The notes under the pieces were generated by a model, which did no database searches, was not told the DNA's origin, and saw nothing but the letters and a program-made list of their open reading frames with translations. Positions 9,377-16,446 of a stretch of 64,000 nt of DNA are shown in pieces (position 1 is the first letter of the stretch; the number at the start of each line of letters is the position of its first letter). A program made the position numbers and the translations under genes. Location: assembly GCA_023213235.1 (NCBI GenBank), contig CP096137.1:817587-881586 (forward strand), in the 5' to 3' direction. The DNA is from Elusimicrobiota bacterium (GTDB lineage Bacteria; Elusimicrobiota; Elusimicrobia; UBA1565; UBA9628).

Positions 9377-10454
9377 GCTCTTCCCGTGCAGTGGCCGCAA
9401 TTCGGATCGGGAGGAACCTGTTCTATGGTGAGCGAGCAGTTGCTCACATCGAACTCAGCACGGCAATTGAGAAAGCGCGGCGGTTCGTATCCGGTGAGGA
9501 CCCGCACGACATCCGGCATCTGCAGGGCCGCCATCGCCGTCGTAGCAGGGAGAAAGATGCCGGCCGGCAGCTCCGAGAGCCTGTGTTCGAAAGAACCCGC
9601 CCCGGGCTTGCTCCGCCGGAGCTTATCGAAGCAGGGCCAGCAGGTGGACTGGCCGGGCAATATCGTCGGCGGTAGCGAGGACATATGCCCATTATACCCG
9701 CCCGCCGCGATCAGGGGACGCGATGCCTGTAGCAGGCCTCGAAAAGCCAGAGCGTGGTCTTGTCCATTGAAGGGTAGTCCGCGCAGTTGATCACGAGATC
9801 CGCCTGGGGCACGAGCTCATCGAGCCATGTCGCGCCCTCTTTCAACATATAAGGGTAGGCCACGACCTCCGTTTCCGGCGCCAGATGGCCTAGAAACCGC
9901 TGGAGCGCGTGAACCTTCAATGAACCGATTTGGTCGGCGTAATAAATCTGCCGGCCGAGGTTCGCCCTTTCGACCCGATCATAATCCAAGACGATGAGAC
10001 GACCGACGCCGATGCCGGCCGACTGCACGGCCATATGCGAGCCGCCGCCGCCCGCGCCGACGATGAGGATCGTGCTGCGGCGAAGGCTGTCTTGGAGGTT
10101 TCGGCCCGTCTTGCCGGAAGGCGCAAGGCCCGAAAGGTAGGGGAGTTGCCTTTGTAGGCGAGCCTCATAATGCGGCTCGAATTTCGGTTCGTGATCCGAG
10201 GCGGCGTTGCGGAATATCTTGTCTTCGCTCAGGCCTGAGAAGAAGGCGTCGATATCCTCGCGCGTGACATGCGCGGCCTTCATTTCGACGAGGATTTCAT
10301 CGATCGTTCGTCTCCCGTTGGCCAATGAGATCGCGCGTCCACCCGCCTCATCAATGTCGTAAGAGAGGATAAGACTCCGGTGGGAACAGAAGAACTTTGC
10401 GGTCGTGGGGCTTACGTCGAGCAGCATGACGTGTTCGCGGATCAATGGTTTCAT
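9373..10454 (-). CDS. E1/ThiF-like adenylating enzyme with N-terminal peptide-binding domain and zinc site (one frame break)
   Basis: About 360 residues when joined. Residues 1-75 resemble the winged RiPP-recognition/peptide-clamp fold of MccB and ocin-ThiF proteins. The nucleotide site is ILIVGAGGGGSHMAVQSAGI with VLDYDRVERANLGRQIYY, and VINCADYPSMDK follows. The protein then breaks at HRVP and resumes as LIAAGGYNGHMSSLPP. One base missing from the G4 run at 9714-9717 explains this. The C-terminal part has CWPC and CGHC, the expected Cys4 zinc site. Such enzymes adenylate a peptide C terminus (MccB) or present substrate to YcaO. ATG 10454 has GAGGAA upstream. Confidence 0.8.
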
Positions 10455-10477
10455 GGAATTCCTCAAACGGCATGATT

Positions 10478-10516
10478 GCCGCCTGCCCCGTGCGGATGCC
10501 GCACGGGACAGGCGGC
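10478..10516 (-). promoter_or_regulatory. 18-bp-stem hairpin after peptide copy 1
   Basis: Arms 10478-10495 and 10499-10516 pair with one mismatch around the loop ATG. It lies between the stop of the proximal 17-residue peptide and the E1 start. No U tract follows, so it is more likely an attenuator or mRNA stabiliser than a full terminator. It would raise peptide over enzyme expression. Confidence 0.75.
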
Positions 10517-10522
10517 GGATGC

Positions 10523-10576
10523 TTAGATCATCTTGATGTCGTTCAGCGCGACGACGGCGAGCTTCTTGAGTTTCAT
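10523..10576 (-). CDS. 17-residue peptide, copy 1 (candidate precursor)
   Basis: Encodes MKLKKLAVVALNDIKMI, then TAA. GGAGGCACC precedes the ATG, a strong ribosome site. The same peptide is encoded again 163 nt upstream with one silent change, so the protein sequence is maintained. Followed by a long hairpin and the E1 enzyme gene. Tiny genes before MccB-like enzymes encode the substrate peptide. Known MccA peptides end in Asn, whereas this ends in Ile, with Asn at position 12. A leader peptide controlling translation is the alternative. Confidence 0.65.
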   Translation of the reverse strand: MKLKKLAVVALNDIKMI

Positions 10577-10652
10577 GGTGCCTCCATTTTGCGGGGTTGT
10601 CGTTCAGTGCGCCTGCGTCGAACGTCTGAGTTTCGATTTTCCTGCTTCGATG

Positions 10653-10684
10653 CCGTCCGCCGTTCTTTGGCAGATGGCGGACGG
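10653..10684 (-). promoter_or_regulatory. Hairpin after peptide copy 2
   Basis: CCGTCCGCC (10653-10661) pairs with GGCGGACGG (10676-10684) around a 14-nt loop, directly after the TAA of the upstream peptide copy. It parallels the hairpin after copy 1 but is unrelated in sequence, which suggests selection for structure. Confidence 0.65.
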
Positions 10685-10685
10685 T

Positions 10686-10739
10686 TTAGATCATCTTGAT
10701 GTCGTTCAGCGCGACGACGGCGAGCTTCTTGAGCTTCAT
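10686..10739 (-). CDS. 17-residue peptide, copy 2 (candidate precursor)
   Basis: Encodes the same MKLKKLAVVALNDIKMI as the copy at 10523, with the same GGAGGCACC ribosome site. The first Lys/Leu codons differ by one base only. It is the promoter-proximal gene of the E1/MFS/SAM-enzyme operon. Its ATG is 60 nt from the left 17-bp inverted repeat, which may form part of its promoter. Confidence 0.65.
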   Translation of the reverse strand: MKLKKLAVVALNDIKMI

Positions 10740-10798
10740 GGTGCCTCCGTTTGCGGTTTGATTCGGTCCACCGGTTCTTCGTCAGCCGGCACCCTCAT

Positions 10799-10815
10799 GT
10801 GATCAATTTTTATGC
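10799..10815 (+). repeat. Left copy of perfect 17-bp inverted repeat
   Basis: GTGATCAATTTTTATGC; its exact reverse complement is at 13913-13929. The pair brackets the sigma-54-like cassette. No target-site duplication is visible outside. It lies just upstream of the peptide operon on the minus strand, so operator, promoter or transposon-end roles are all possible. Confidence 0.85.
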
Positions 10816-10891
10816 TGTTGCACGTAGGACGGGTCAGGGTGCGCTAGAATGTTCTGGGCGAATTGGGCCGGTGAATTGCAGGAGGGTGAAA

Positions 10892-11227
10892 ATGTTTTGC
10901 GAGATCAAGTCGGGCGAAACGGCGACCGCGAACGAGTGGTTCCGACGCTGCGAGCATGAGCGTTGGCCGTACATCGTCGTAACGCATCGAAGAAAATACG
11001 CCGCCGTGAACTGGGACCACGTTTCGTTGCCGAAAGAAGCGGATGCGAAACTCGATGGCTGCGAGGTGGCTTTGGAAGAGGTTTACGATCGGCACGCCGG
11101 GAAGAAATCCAAAGGCATTTTCTCCGCGAAGGTCGGAAGGTTCGATAACATGCTTCCCGAGGAGGCCCGAGCGGCCGCGCGAGAAATTTACGGCATTCTT
11201 ACCGCGGCTCTTTCCCGCATCGCCTGA
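10892..11227 (+). CDS. Small protein of unknown function
   Basis: 111 residues starting MFCEIKSGETATANEWFRRC behind AGGAGGG. It is Lys/Arg/Glu-rich and ends in an amphipathic helix (EEARAAAREIYGILTAAL). No family recognised. First gene of the repeat-bounded regulatory cassette. An in-frame extension upstream to 10751 exists but crosses the inverted repeat and lacks a ribosome site, so the shorter start was chosen. Confidence 0.6.
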   Translation: MFCEIKSGETATANEWFRRCEHERWPYIVVTHRRKYAAVNWDHVSLPKEADAKLDGCEVALEEVYDRHAGKKSKGIFSAKVGRFDNMLPEEARAAAREIYGILTAALSRIA

Positions 11228-11249
11228 AATTCCTGTAGAATTACAATCT

Positions 11250-12603
11250 GTGAGAAAGCTCAAGGTCTTGGTCATCGAGGACGATCCTCTCGCGCGCGAG
11301 CTCATGAAGGGGAGTTGCGAGAGCACGAGGTGGACTTCGCCGCAGATCTGGCGTCCGGCCGCAAGAAGATCGCCGCTCGCCGCAATGACATCTGCTTCAT
11401 CGACCTCAAGCTGGGAGCCAAGGACGACAAGTCCGGGCTGGAACTGCTCCCATTGGCGGCCAAGGCGGGGGCGTATTGCGTGGTGATGTCCGGCCATGAC
11501 TCGGAGGCGGTGGTCGAGCGCGCCTATGAGCTCGGCTGCGACGACTTCTACGCCAAGGGCAACGAAGAGGAGAACGTGAGCGCGGTCGTCGCTCGTTTCC
11601 TGCGCAAGCGCCCGGAGGGCGGCGAGGACCGCCTGTTCAAGGACCTCTTCATCACCGAGGACGCGGCCACGCGCGCCAGCGTCACCGAGACGCTCAAGTA
11701 CGCGGCCTCGGACCTGCCGGTCATCATCCTGGGGCCTTCCGGCACCGGCAAGACGAGTCTGGCCGAGGTCATTCATGGCCGCTCGGGCCGCACGGGGCAG
11801 TTCGTCGCCATCAACTGCGCCGCCTATACGGAGGATCTGCTTGAAGCGGAGCTCTTCGGCTACCGCAAGGGCGCCTTCACTGGTGCTGCGGACGGACGCA
11901 AGGGCAAGCTCCTCCTGGCGGACGGGGGAACGCTCTTCTTGGACGAGATCGGTTCTATGAGCCTTGCGATGCAGACCAAGCTTCTCAAGGCCATCGAGGA
12001 GAAGGCCTTCCATCCCCTCGGCTCGGACAGCGCCGTGAAGTCCCGCTTCCGCATTGTCAGCGCGACGTTGGAGAACCTCCAGAATCTCGTCAAAAGGGGC
12101 GTCTGCGTTTCGATTTCCTTCAACGCGTTCAAGGCGTGACCATCGAACTGAAGCCCTTGGCCCGGCGAAAGGACGACATCCTCCCTCTTATCTCCTTCTT
12201 CAACCGCGGCGGACTGCGGTTGTCCTTCACGGCGGACGCCAAAGAACTGCTTCTGCGCCACGACTGGCAGGGCAACGTTCGGGAGCTCAAGAAGTTCGTG
12301 GACTTGGCGGCGGGCGGCGAGTCCGGGCGCGTCACCGCCGATGCGGCGCGCCAGCTTTTGGCGACGACCCGCGCGGGCCAGTCCTCCGATGAGTTCCTGA
12401 CCGAGAAGCAGTACCACTATATCCTCGAAAACGGCCTCTACGCCGCGGTCAATCGCTTCGAAGACGGGGCGATCCAGCGCAACCTGACGGACAATGAGGG
12501 CCGAAAGACCAAGGTCATGGCCGACTTGAAGATAGACACCGGCCTACTCTACAAGTCCCTCAAGAGGACCGGTAAGCATCGGAGCAAGACCAATGGCGAC
12601 TGA
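11250..12603 (+). CDS. NtrC-type response regulator: receiver plus sigma-54-activator AAA domain (two frame breaks)
   Basis: About 451 residues when joined. The receiver (VLVIEDDPLARELM, acceptor Asp in FIDLKLG, Lys in FYAKGN) covers residues 1-115. The AAA domain follows: Walker A GPSGTGKTS near 163, the sigma-54 contact loop ELFGYRKGAFTGA near 205, and Walker B GGTLFLDEIGSM near 228. One base is missing near 11309-11312 (G4), and one near 12092-12099 (A4G4), after which TIELKPLARRKDDI continues. The C-terminal 60 residues may hold a Fis-like helix pair but are not typical. GTG at 11250 follows a TAGAAT box closely and has no ribosome site, so the transcript may be leaderless. It should activate a sigma-54-type polymerase, probably with the factor encoded two genes on. 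Confidence 0.8.
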
Positions 12604-12802
12604 TCTCGCCGCCGAACTGGCGGATTTGCGTCACGACATCAACGCCAAGTGTCCCAACCTCAAGACGGCGGCGGCGCAGCTGCGCGGCGAGTCCACGGAG
12701 AGGGAGATTAAGCTCGTGCGGCTGATGGAGGAGCAGGCGCGCTCGGTGGCCGAGCGGATCGCCGCTTACGGGGCGCTGCTGCGCGACGGCCGCCGGAAAT
12801 GA
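12593..12802 (+). CDS. Small helical protein with H-box-like motif
   Basis: 69 residues, two predicted helices. DLRHDINAKCPNL resembles the H box of histidine-kinase dimerisation or phosphotransfer helices, and the rest (KLVRLMEEQARSVAERIAAY) would be the second helix of a hairpin. No ATPase domain follows. It overlaps the activator gene by 11 nt and the sigma-54-like gene by 4 nt, so all three are co-translated. A phosphotransfer partner of the receiver is a reasonable inference; a simple coiled coil is the alternative. Confidence 0.55.
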   Translation: MATDLAAELADLRHDINAKCPNLKTAAAQLRGESTEREIKLVRLMEEQARSVAERIAAYGALLRDGRRK

Positions 12803-13848
12803 AGTTCCGGGCCGCGACCTCTGGCCGCGCCAGCGTCCAGGTCGGCATCAAGCTCGCCCGTCTTTTGGAACTGCCCGAAGGGGACTTCGCGGGCCGTGTG
12901 CGCGAACTCGAGGCCGATGTCCTGTTCCGACGCCTCCTTCACGCCAAGGTGATCTCGGTCCAGCCTTACGCCGGCGCGGGCTTCATGACGCAGAGGTTCG
13001 GCGGGTGGGGACTGAGCACGGCGAGCGACGGCGTCCCGGCGCTCGACGGACAAGGAGACCTCGCTAAACTCATCCAGAAGGTCGGTGAGAAGCGCTTCCA
13101 AGAATTCTTCTTGAGCGACGAGGGCTACACGGACGATGAGCGCGCGCGGATGTGCAAGGTAACGAAAGAAGAGGCCGGGCGGCTGAGGGAGCTCGTCAAC
13201 AGCCTCTACGTCCAGGCCGAGTTCGACGGGGCGTCGTCCACCGCCGCGCCCGCGAAGACCTACAGCGCGGTCGCGGGGATCACGGTGGACGGCGGAAAGC
13301 CCAGCCTCGCCTTCTTCAACCGCCAGATTTGGAAAGGACGCTACCAAGTCAACGAGGACAAGAGCCGCCGGATGCTCGACTCCCTTCCGGCCTCGGAAGC
13401 GCGGCGTTTGGAGGGTTTCCTGCGAGAACTGGGCCTGCTTGACCGCCGTAAGAGCACGCTTTACCGCGTGCTCGAAGCGCTAATTGAGGCCCAGGCACCG
13501 TTCTTCATCAGCGGCGACCCGGACCAGCGCCGGCCGCTGACCCAGCGCGACCTTTCGGACAAGCTCGACATATCGCCGAGCGTCCTCAATCGACTGATCT
13601 CGAACAAGTCGGTCCAGCTTCCCTGGGGACTTGAGGCGCCCATGAAGACGCTCGTTCCCAGCCGGAAGTCCTTGATCCGAGATCGTCTCCACGATCTCGT
13701 TCGCCTATATCCAGCCGCGACGGATGAAGATCTGGGCCGAAGGATCGACCGCCTCTATGGCGTTCGACTTTCCCTACGATCTATCGCGCAGTACCGCACG
13801 GAACTGGGTCTCGGCAACCTCCGCAAGCGCCGACAGACCTCCGCCTAA
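12799..13848 (+). CDS. Divergent, short sigma-54 (RpoN)-like factor
   Basis: 349 residues, against about 480 for ordinary RpoN. The N terminus (QVGIKLARLLELPEGDF then RELEADVLFRRLL) resembles the Gln/Leu-rich region I that meets the activator. The core includes LTQRDLSDKLDISPSVLNRL followed by ISNKSVQLPWG, matching the RpoN helix-turn-helix followed by a SNKYV-type segment. The end (SLRSIAQYRTELGL, GNLRKRR) aligns with the RpoN box, usually ARRTVAKYRE. The box is diverged, so promoter recognition probably differs. Immediately after a GAFTGA activator this makes a self-contained sigma-54 switch. Confidence rests on motif order, not on a search. Confidence 0.65.
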   Translation: MKFRAATSGRASVQVGIKLARLLELPEGDFAGRVRELEADVLFRRLLHAKVISVQPYAGAGFMTQRFGGWGLSTASDGVPALDGQGDLAKLIQKVGEKRFQEFFLSDEGYTDDERARMCKVTKEEAGRLRELVNSLYVQAEFDGASSTAAPAKTYSAVAGITVDGGKPSLAFFNRQIWKGRYQVNEDKSRRMLDSLPASEARRLEGFLRELGLLDRRKSTLYRVLEALIEAQAPFFISGDPDQRRPLTQRDLSDKLDISPSVLNRLISNKSVQLPWGLEAPMKTLVPSRKSLIRDRLHDLVRLYPAATDEDLGRRIDRLYGVRLSLRSIAQYRTELGLGNLRKRRQTSA

Positions 13849-14156
13849 GCGCCGCCCGGCGCTTCGCTTCCCAATCTCTCTCCCTCTCGCGGGATTGCTT
13901 CCGGCTTCAACTGCATAAAAATTGATCACCGGTGGCGTCAGGGTGACGCGCTTCGGGAGTCGTCGGTCCCGATGAGAGCGGAGGTGAAGTCCTCCGGCTC
14001 CCGAAAAGGGATGCGCCGCCCGCCCCTGGATCTTCCAGGCTTGGCGGGAACGGCCACGAGCGCGGTCCTTACAAGGCGCATTCGGCATCGCCGGACGCCT
14101 CAAATAACCGCTGAGCCCACCGAGAACCGGACGCCAAGTGAAGGGATGGTGCCTTC
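13849..14156 (+). other. Intergenic region with right inverted repeat
   Basis: Holds a GCGCCGCCCGGCGC hairpin just after the sigma-54-like gene, the right copy of the 17-bp repeat, and about 230 nt with no convincing frame before the next gene. Confidence 0.5.
13913..13929 (-). repeat. Right copy of perfect 17-bp inverted repeat
   Basis: Plus-strand GCATAAAAATTGATCAC, the reverse complement of 10799-10815. Similarity beyond the 17 bp is weak (a GTTG just inside each copy). Confidence 0.85.
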
Positions 14157-14912
14157 GTGGCCCACTTGCACAATGCCGTCGTCGTTTCCTCTGCCATTGC
14201 CTCTGCCGTTGCCGCCGCCGCTGTCGCTGAATCCACCCGGGACGTCGAACTCGCCCACCGCGCCGCAGCGCTCCTGGTCCGCCTCAAACCCTGCCTCGAC
14301 CCCGAGCAGGTCGTTCACGAGTTGCTTCGCCAGCAGCGGGTGGAGAAGCTATCGCGCGAGTCGCGCAACCTCAACCATTGGAGCGAGCACGCGCCGAAGT
14401 TCCTGGCCCTGATCGTGCGGCAGGCGCGGCTCGATCGTCTGCGCCGCTACCAGGAAGCCGAGGCTTTCTACAAGGCTAGGCACCGAGAGATCGTTCGGTT
14501 CGCGCGGGTGATCATCGGCGACTCTGCGGCGGCCGAGATCGTCGCCTCGGACACCTACCGGGAACTACTTGAGGGGAGCATTACCATCGCGGGTTTCTTC
14601 GCCGCTTTGGTCGCCAACGCCCGCAACTATCTGGCACGGCGGTCCTACCGGCAAGGCAAGTTCGTGCCGTTGGACGAGGCCTTTACTCCGAGCTTCGGAA
14701 GCACGGACATGGAAGGCGATGAGGGGGAAGCTCCGTCGTTCGAGCCCATCTCCCAGCGGCTCGACGACCAGGACCCGCTCGAAATCCTGATCGCCCGCGA
14801 GGAAGAAACCGCCCGCCGGCGGATGGTGGCGGCGGCCAAAGAGGACCCGCGTTGGCGCTACATCAAGCGGCGGGATTGGGCCGCGCCGCTGTCGAGAAAT
14901 GTGCGGAATTGA
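14157..14912 (+). CDS. ECF sigma-like protein (region 2-like)
   Basis: 251 residues from GTG. The middle segment (YQEAEAFYKARHREIVRFAR then VIIGDSAAAEIVASDTYREL) has the shape of ECF sigma region 2, including an aromatic/basic helix and the DAE-like acidic patch followed by DTYREL. An AALVANARNYLARRSYR helix follows. No clear region 4 is visible. The end (RRDWAAPLSRNVRN) may be shifted: a neighbouring frame reads AVEKCAELTSSWDR, so a base error near 14885 is possible. The N terminus is Ala/Val-rich. It lies between the sigma-54-like cassette and the transfer genes and may control transfer. Function is inference. Confidence 0.45.
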   Translation: MAHLHNAVVVSSAIASAVAAAAVAESTRDVELAHRAAALLVRLKPCLDPEQVVHELLRQQRVEKLSRESRNLNHWSEHAPKFLALIVRQARLDRLRRYQEAEAFYKARHREIVRFARVIIGDSAAAEIVASDTYRELLEGSITIAGFFAALVANARNYLARRSYRQGKFVPLDEAFTPSFGSTDMEGDEGEAPSFEPISQRLDDQDPLEILIAREEETARRRMVAAAKEDPRWRYIKRRDWAAPLSRNVRN

Positions 14913-15049
14913 CCAGCTCGTGGGATAGGTAAGTGCCGGGTCGATTTGCGGGCAGTCGGGTAGCCAGTCCGAACCAAACGGGGAGCAAGCTTCTCCACCT
15001 GCCCTGCAAGTTTGACCCAAGAGATTGAGAGCAGCAAGGAGAGACGAGC

Positions 15050-15262
15050 ATGGACGAGCCTGTGGAACTTGGAGGGGCAGCGCGCGGAGGCCGGCCGCCG
15101 AAGACGGTGGCGATCATGGTGAACCTGCCGGTGGCGGACCACGAAACCCTCGCCAAGGCGGGCATCAAGAAGATGCGCCTGACCGGCGAGGACGTACCGC
15201 GCGACCGTCTGATCTCCGAGGCGATCCAGCATTACGCCAAGAGCCTGAGCGCGGCGGAATAG
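15050..15262 (+). CDS. Small ribbon-helix-helix-like DNA-binding protein
   Basis: 70 residues. A short disordered start (MDEPVELGGAARGGRPPKTV) leads to a beta-strand AIMVNLPVADHETLAKAG and two helices (PRDRLISEAIQHYAKSL), the pattern of MetJ/Arc-type repressors and relaxosome accessory proteins. GGAGAG lies upstream of the ATG. First gene in front of the transfer module, where oriT-binding accessory proteins often sit. Confidence 0.6.
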   Translation: MDEPVELGGAARGGRPPKTVAIMVNLPVADHETLAKAGIKKMRLTGEDVPRDRLISEAIQHYAKSLSAAE

Positions 15263-15633
15263 GTGAAGCACCCCTCGGGCGGGTCCTCGGGCATGTCCGA
15301 GGGGGAGGAAGAAGAGTCGTGGGCGAGAAATCGAAGGTTTTGCTGCCAAACCTTGCCCTCTTCGTCCGCGCCGTTGGCGCGTTCGCCTCCTGACCCCTCC
15401 CTCCCAACCACAAAAGAGTGGTGTGGGATGAAGGGGTCAGGAGGACAGAGGGCAAAAGGCAGCAAAAAAGAGAAAGAAGAAAAAACAACAACAGCAACAG
15501 CAACAACAACGGAAACAGAAAACAGAAAAAACAAACAGAGAACGGAAAGAAAAACAGAAGGGAAAAGTCAGAAGGAACAGAAAGAAGGGAACGGGAAAAC
15601 AGCAACAGCAAAAGAGGGAGAACTCGATTGGCG
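15263..15633 (+). other. Non-coding region with A-rich, T-poor low-complexity tract
   Basis: From about 15460 to 15620 the plus strand is almost free of T and made of AAAG, CAACAA and AACAG units. A frame runs through it in phase with the next gene, but its product would be only Lys/Asn/Arg repeats. The start at 15634, with AGAGGGAG upstream, is preferred. The tract would be unstructured as RNA or easily melted as DNA. It could be a translation enhancer or part of an oriT. Confidence 0.5.
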
Positions 15634-16446
15634 ATGAAGACGACGGCGGATGTGCGGCGCGGGGAAATCCAGCTAACGGCGCGAGACATTAAGATGCTCG
15701 CGGCGCTCGAGAAGTGGATCGTGCTCGGCATCGGCCAGATGGTCGGGCTCGGCCTGGAGCCGACGCTGGGCGAGGCCGAACTCATCGAGCGCTTCTTCAA
15801 CAAGATGGAGCGAGAGGACTACAAGCTCGGCGTCTTCAACCGCGTCCACGCGCTGGAGGCCCAGGGCTATATCAATGGGCACTCCTTCCTGCGCCAGCCG
15901 AAGGCCTACACGCTGACCGAGCGGGGCTTTAACGCCCTGCGCGACGAGCCGGTCGAGCATCGTCCCGAGATCCGCGACGTCGTGAGCGAGGCCATGATCC
16001 GCCACGAACTGAAGGCCTCCGCCGTGGGCTTGGTCCTCACGGAAGTCCTGGGACTTCCCGCGGCGCGCCAGCACCCGAAGGCCGTCTGGACGCACACGGG
16101 CGGCCGCCGGCGTCTCGTGGTCGAGGGCGCCTCCGACCTCTGGATCGAGTCCTCCGAGCCCAAAGCGATCGAGGTCGAGCTGACGCAGAAGTCCAAAGGG
16201 CGCTACGAGGAGATCTTCGAGACCTACCGCCGCCGCCTGACGCGCGGCGGCGTGGTCCTCTATCTCACGGGCTGGCCGGGCGGGGCGGCCATCATCCTTA
16301 AGAACGCCCGCGCGCAGCGCGCGCCTTTCGTCTACGCCTGCGGCCTGGACGATTTCCGCCGCTCCGCGGGGCGCTGCGTCTTCCAAGGCGCGGTCGAGAG
16401 CCGCGCGATCGTTCTGGGCGCGGCCGGAGTGGAGGCCGCGCGATGA
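15634..16446 (+). CDS. Replication-relaxation family protein
   Basis: 270 residues. An N-terminal winged helix (LTARDIKMLAALEKW, then FNRVHALEAQGYING and PKAYTLTERGFNAL) is followed by an alpha/beta region with acidic/Lys residues (WIESSEPKAIEVELTQKSKG) that looks like a degenerate nuclease-like fold, as in the replication-relaxation family found beside TraG/VirD4 genes of Gram-positive and candidate-phylum elements. It overlaps the coupling-protein gene by 4 nt (ATGA). It may handle oriT DNA in place of a standard relaxase. Confidence 0.65.
   Translation: MKTTADVRRGEIQLTARDIKMLAALEKWIVLGIGQMVGLGLEPTLGEAELIERFFNKMEREDYKLGVFNRVHALEAQGYINGHSFLRQPKAYTLTERGFNALRDEPVEHRPEIRDVVSEAMIRHELKASAVGLVLTEVLGLPAARQHPKAVWTHTGGRRRLVVEGASDLWIESSEPKAIEVELTQKSKGRYEEIFETYRRRLTRGGVVLYLTGWPGGAAIILKNARAQRAPFVYACGLDDFRRSAGRCVFQGAVESRAIVLGAAGVEAAR

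Larger units (their letters stand above)
10523..10748 (-). repeat. Tandem duplication of peptide gene plus ribosome site
   Basis: Two units of about 63 bp (10523-10585 and 10686-10748) are identical except for one base. The 100 bp between them is unrelated to the sequence after copy 1. Either a recent duplication or strong conservation of the unit is indicated. Confidence 0.85.

Noticed and set aside
10523-10748. Possible CRISPR-like repeats
   Set aside because: Only two units, each with a ribosome site and a short reading frame; no cas genes.
10799-13929. Ordinary insertion sequence between the inverted repeats
   Set aside because: No transposase-like gene lies between them and no target duplication is visible.
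15418-15633. In-frame N-terminal extension of the replication-relaxation protein
   Set aside because: Would encode only Lys/Asn/Arg/Glu low complexity; a good ribosome site sits at the downstream ATG.
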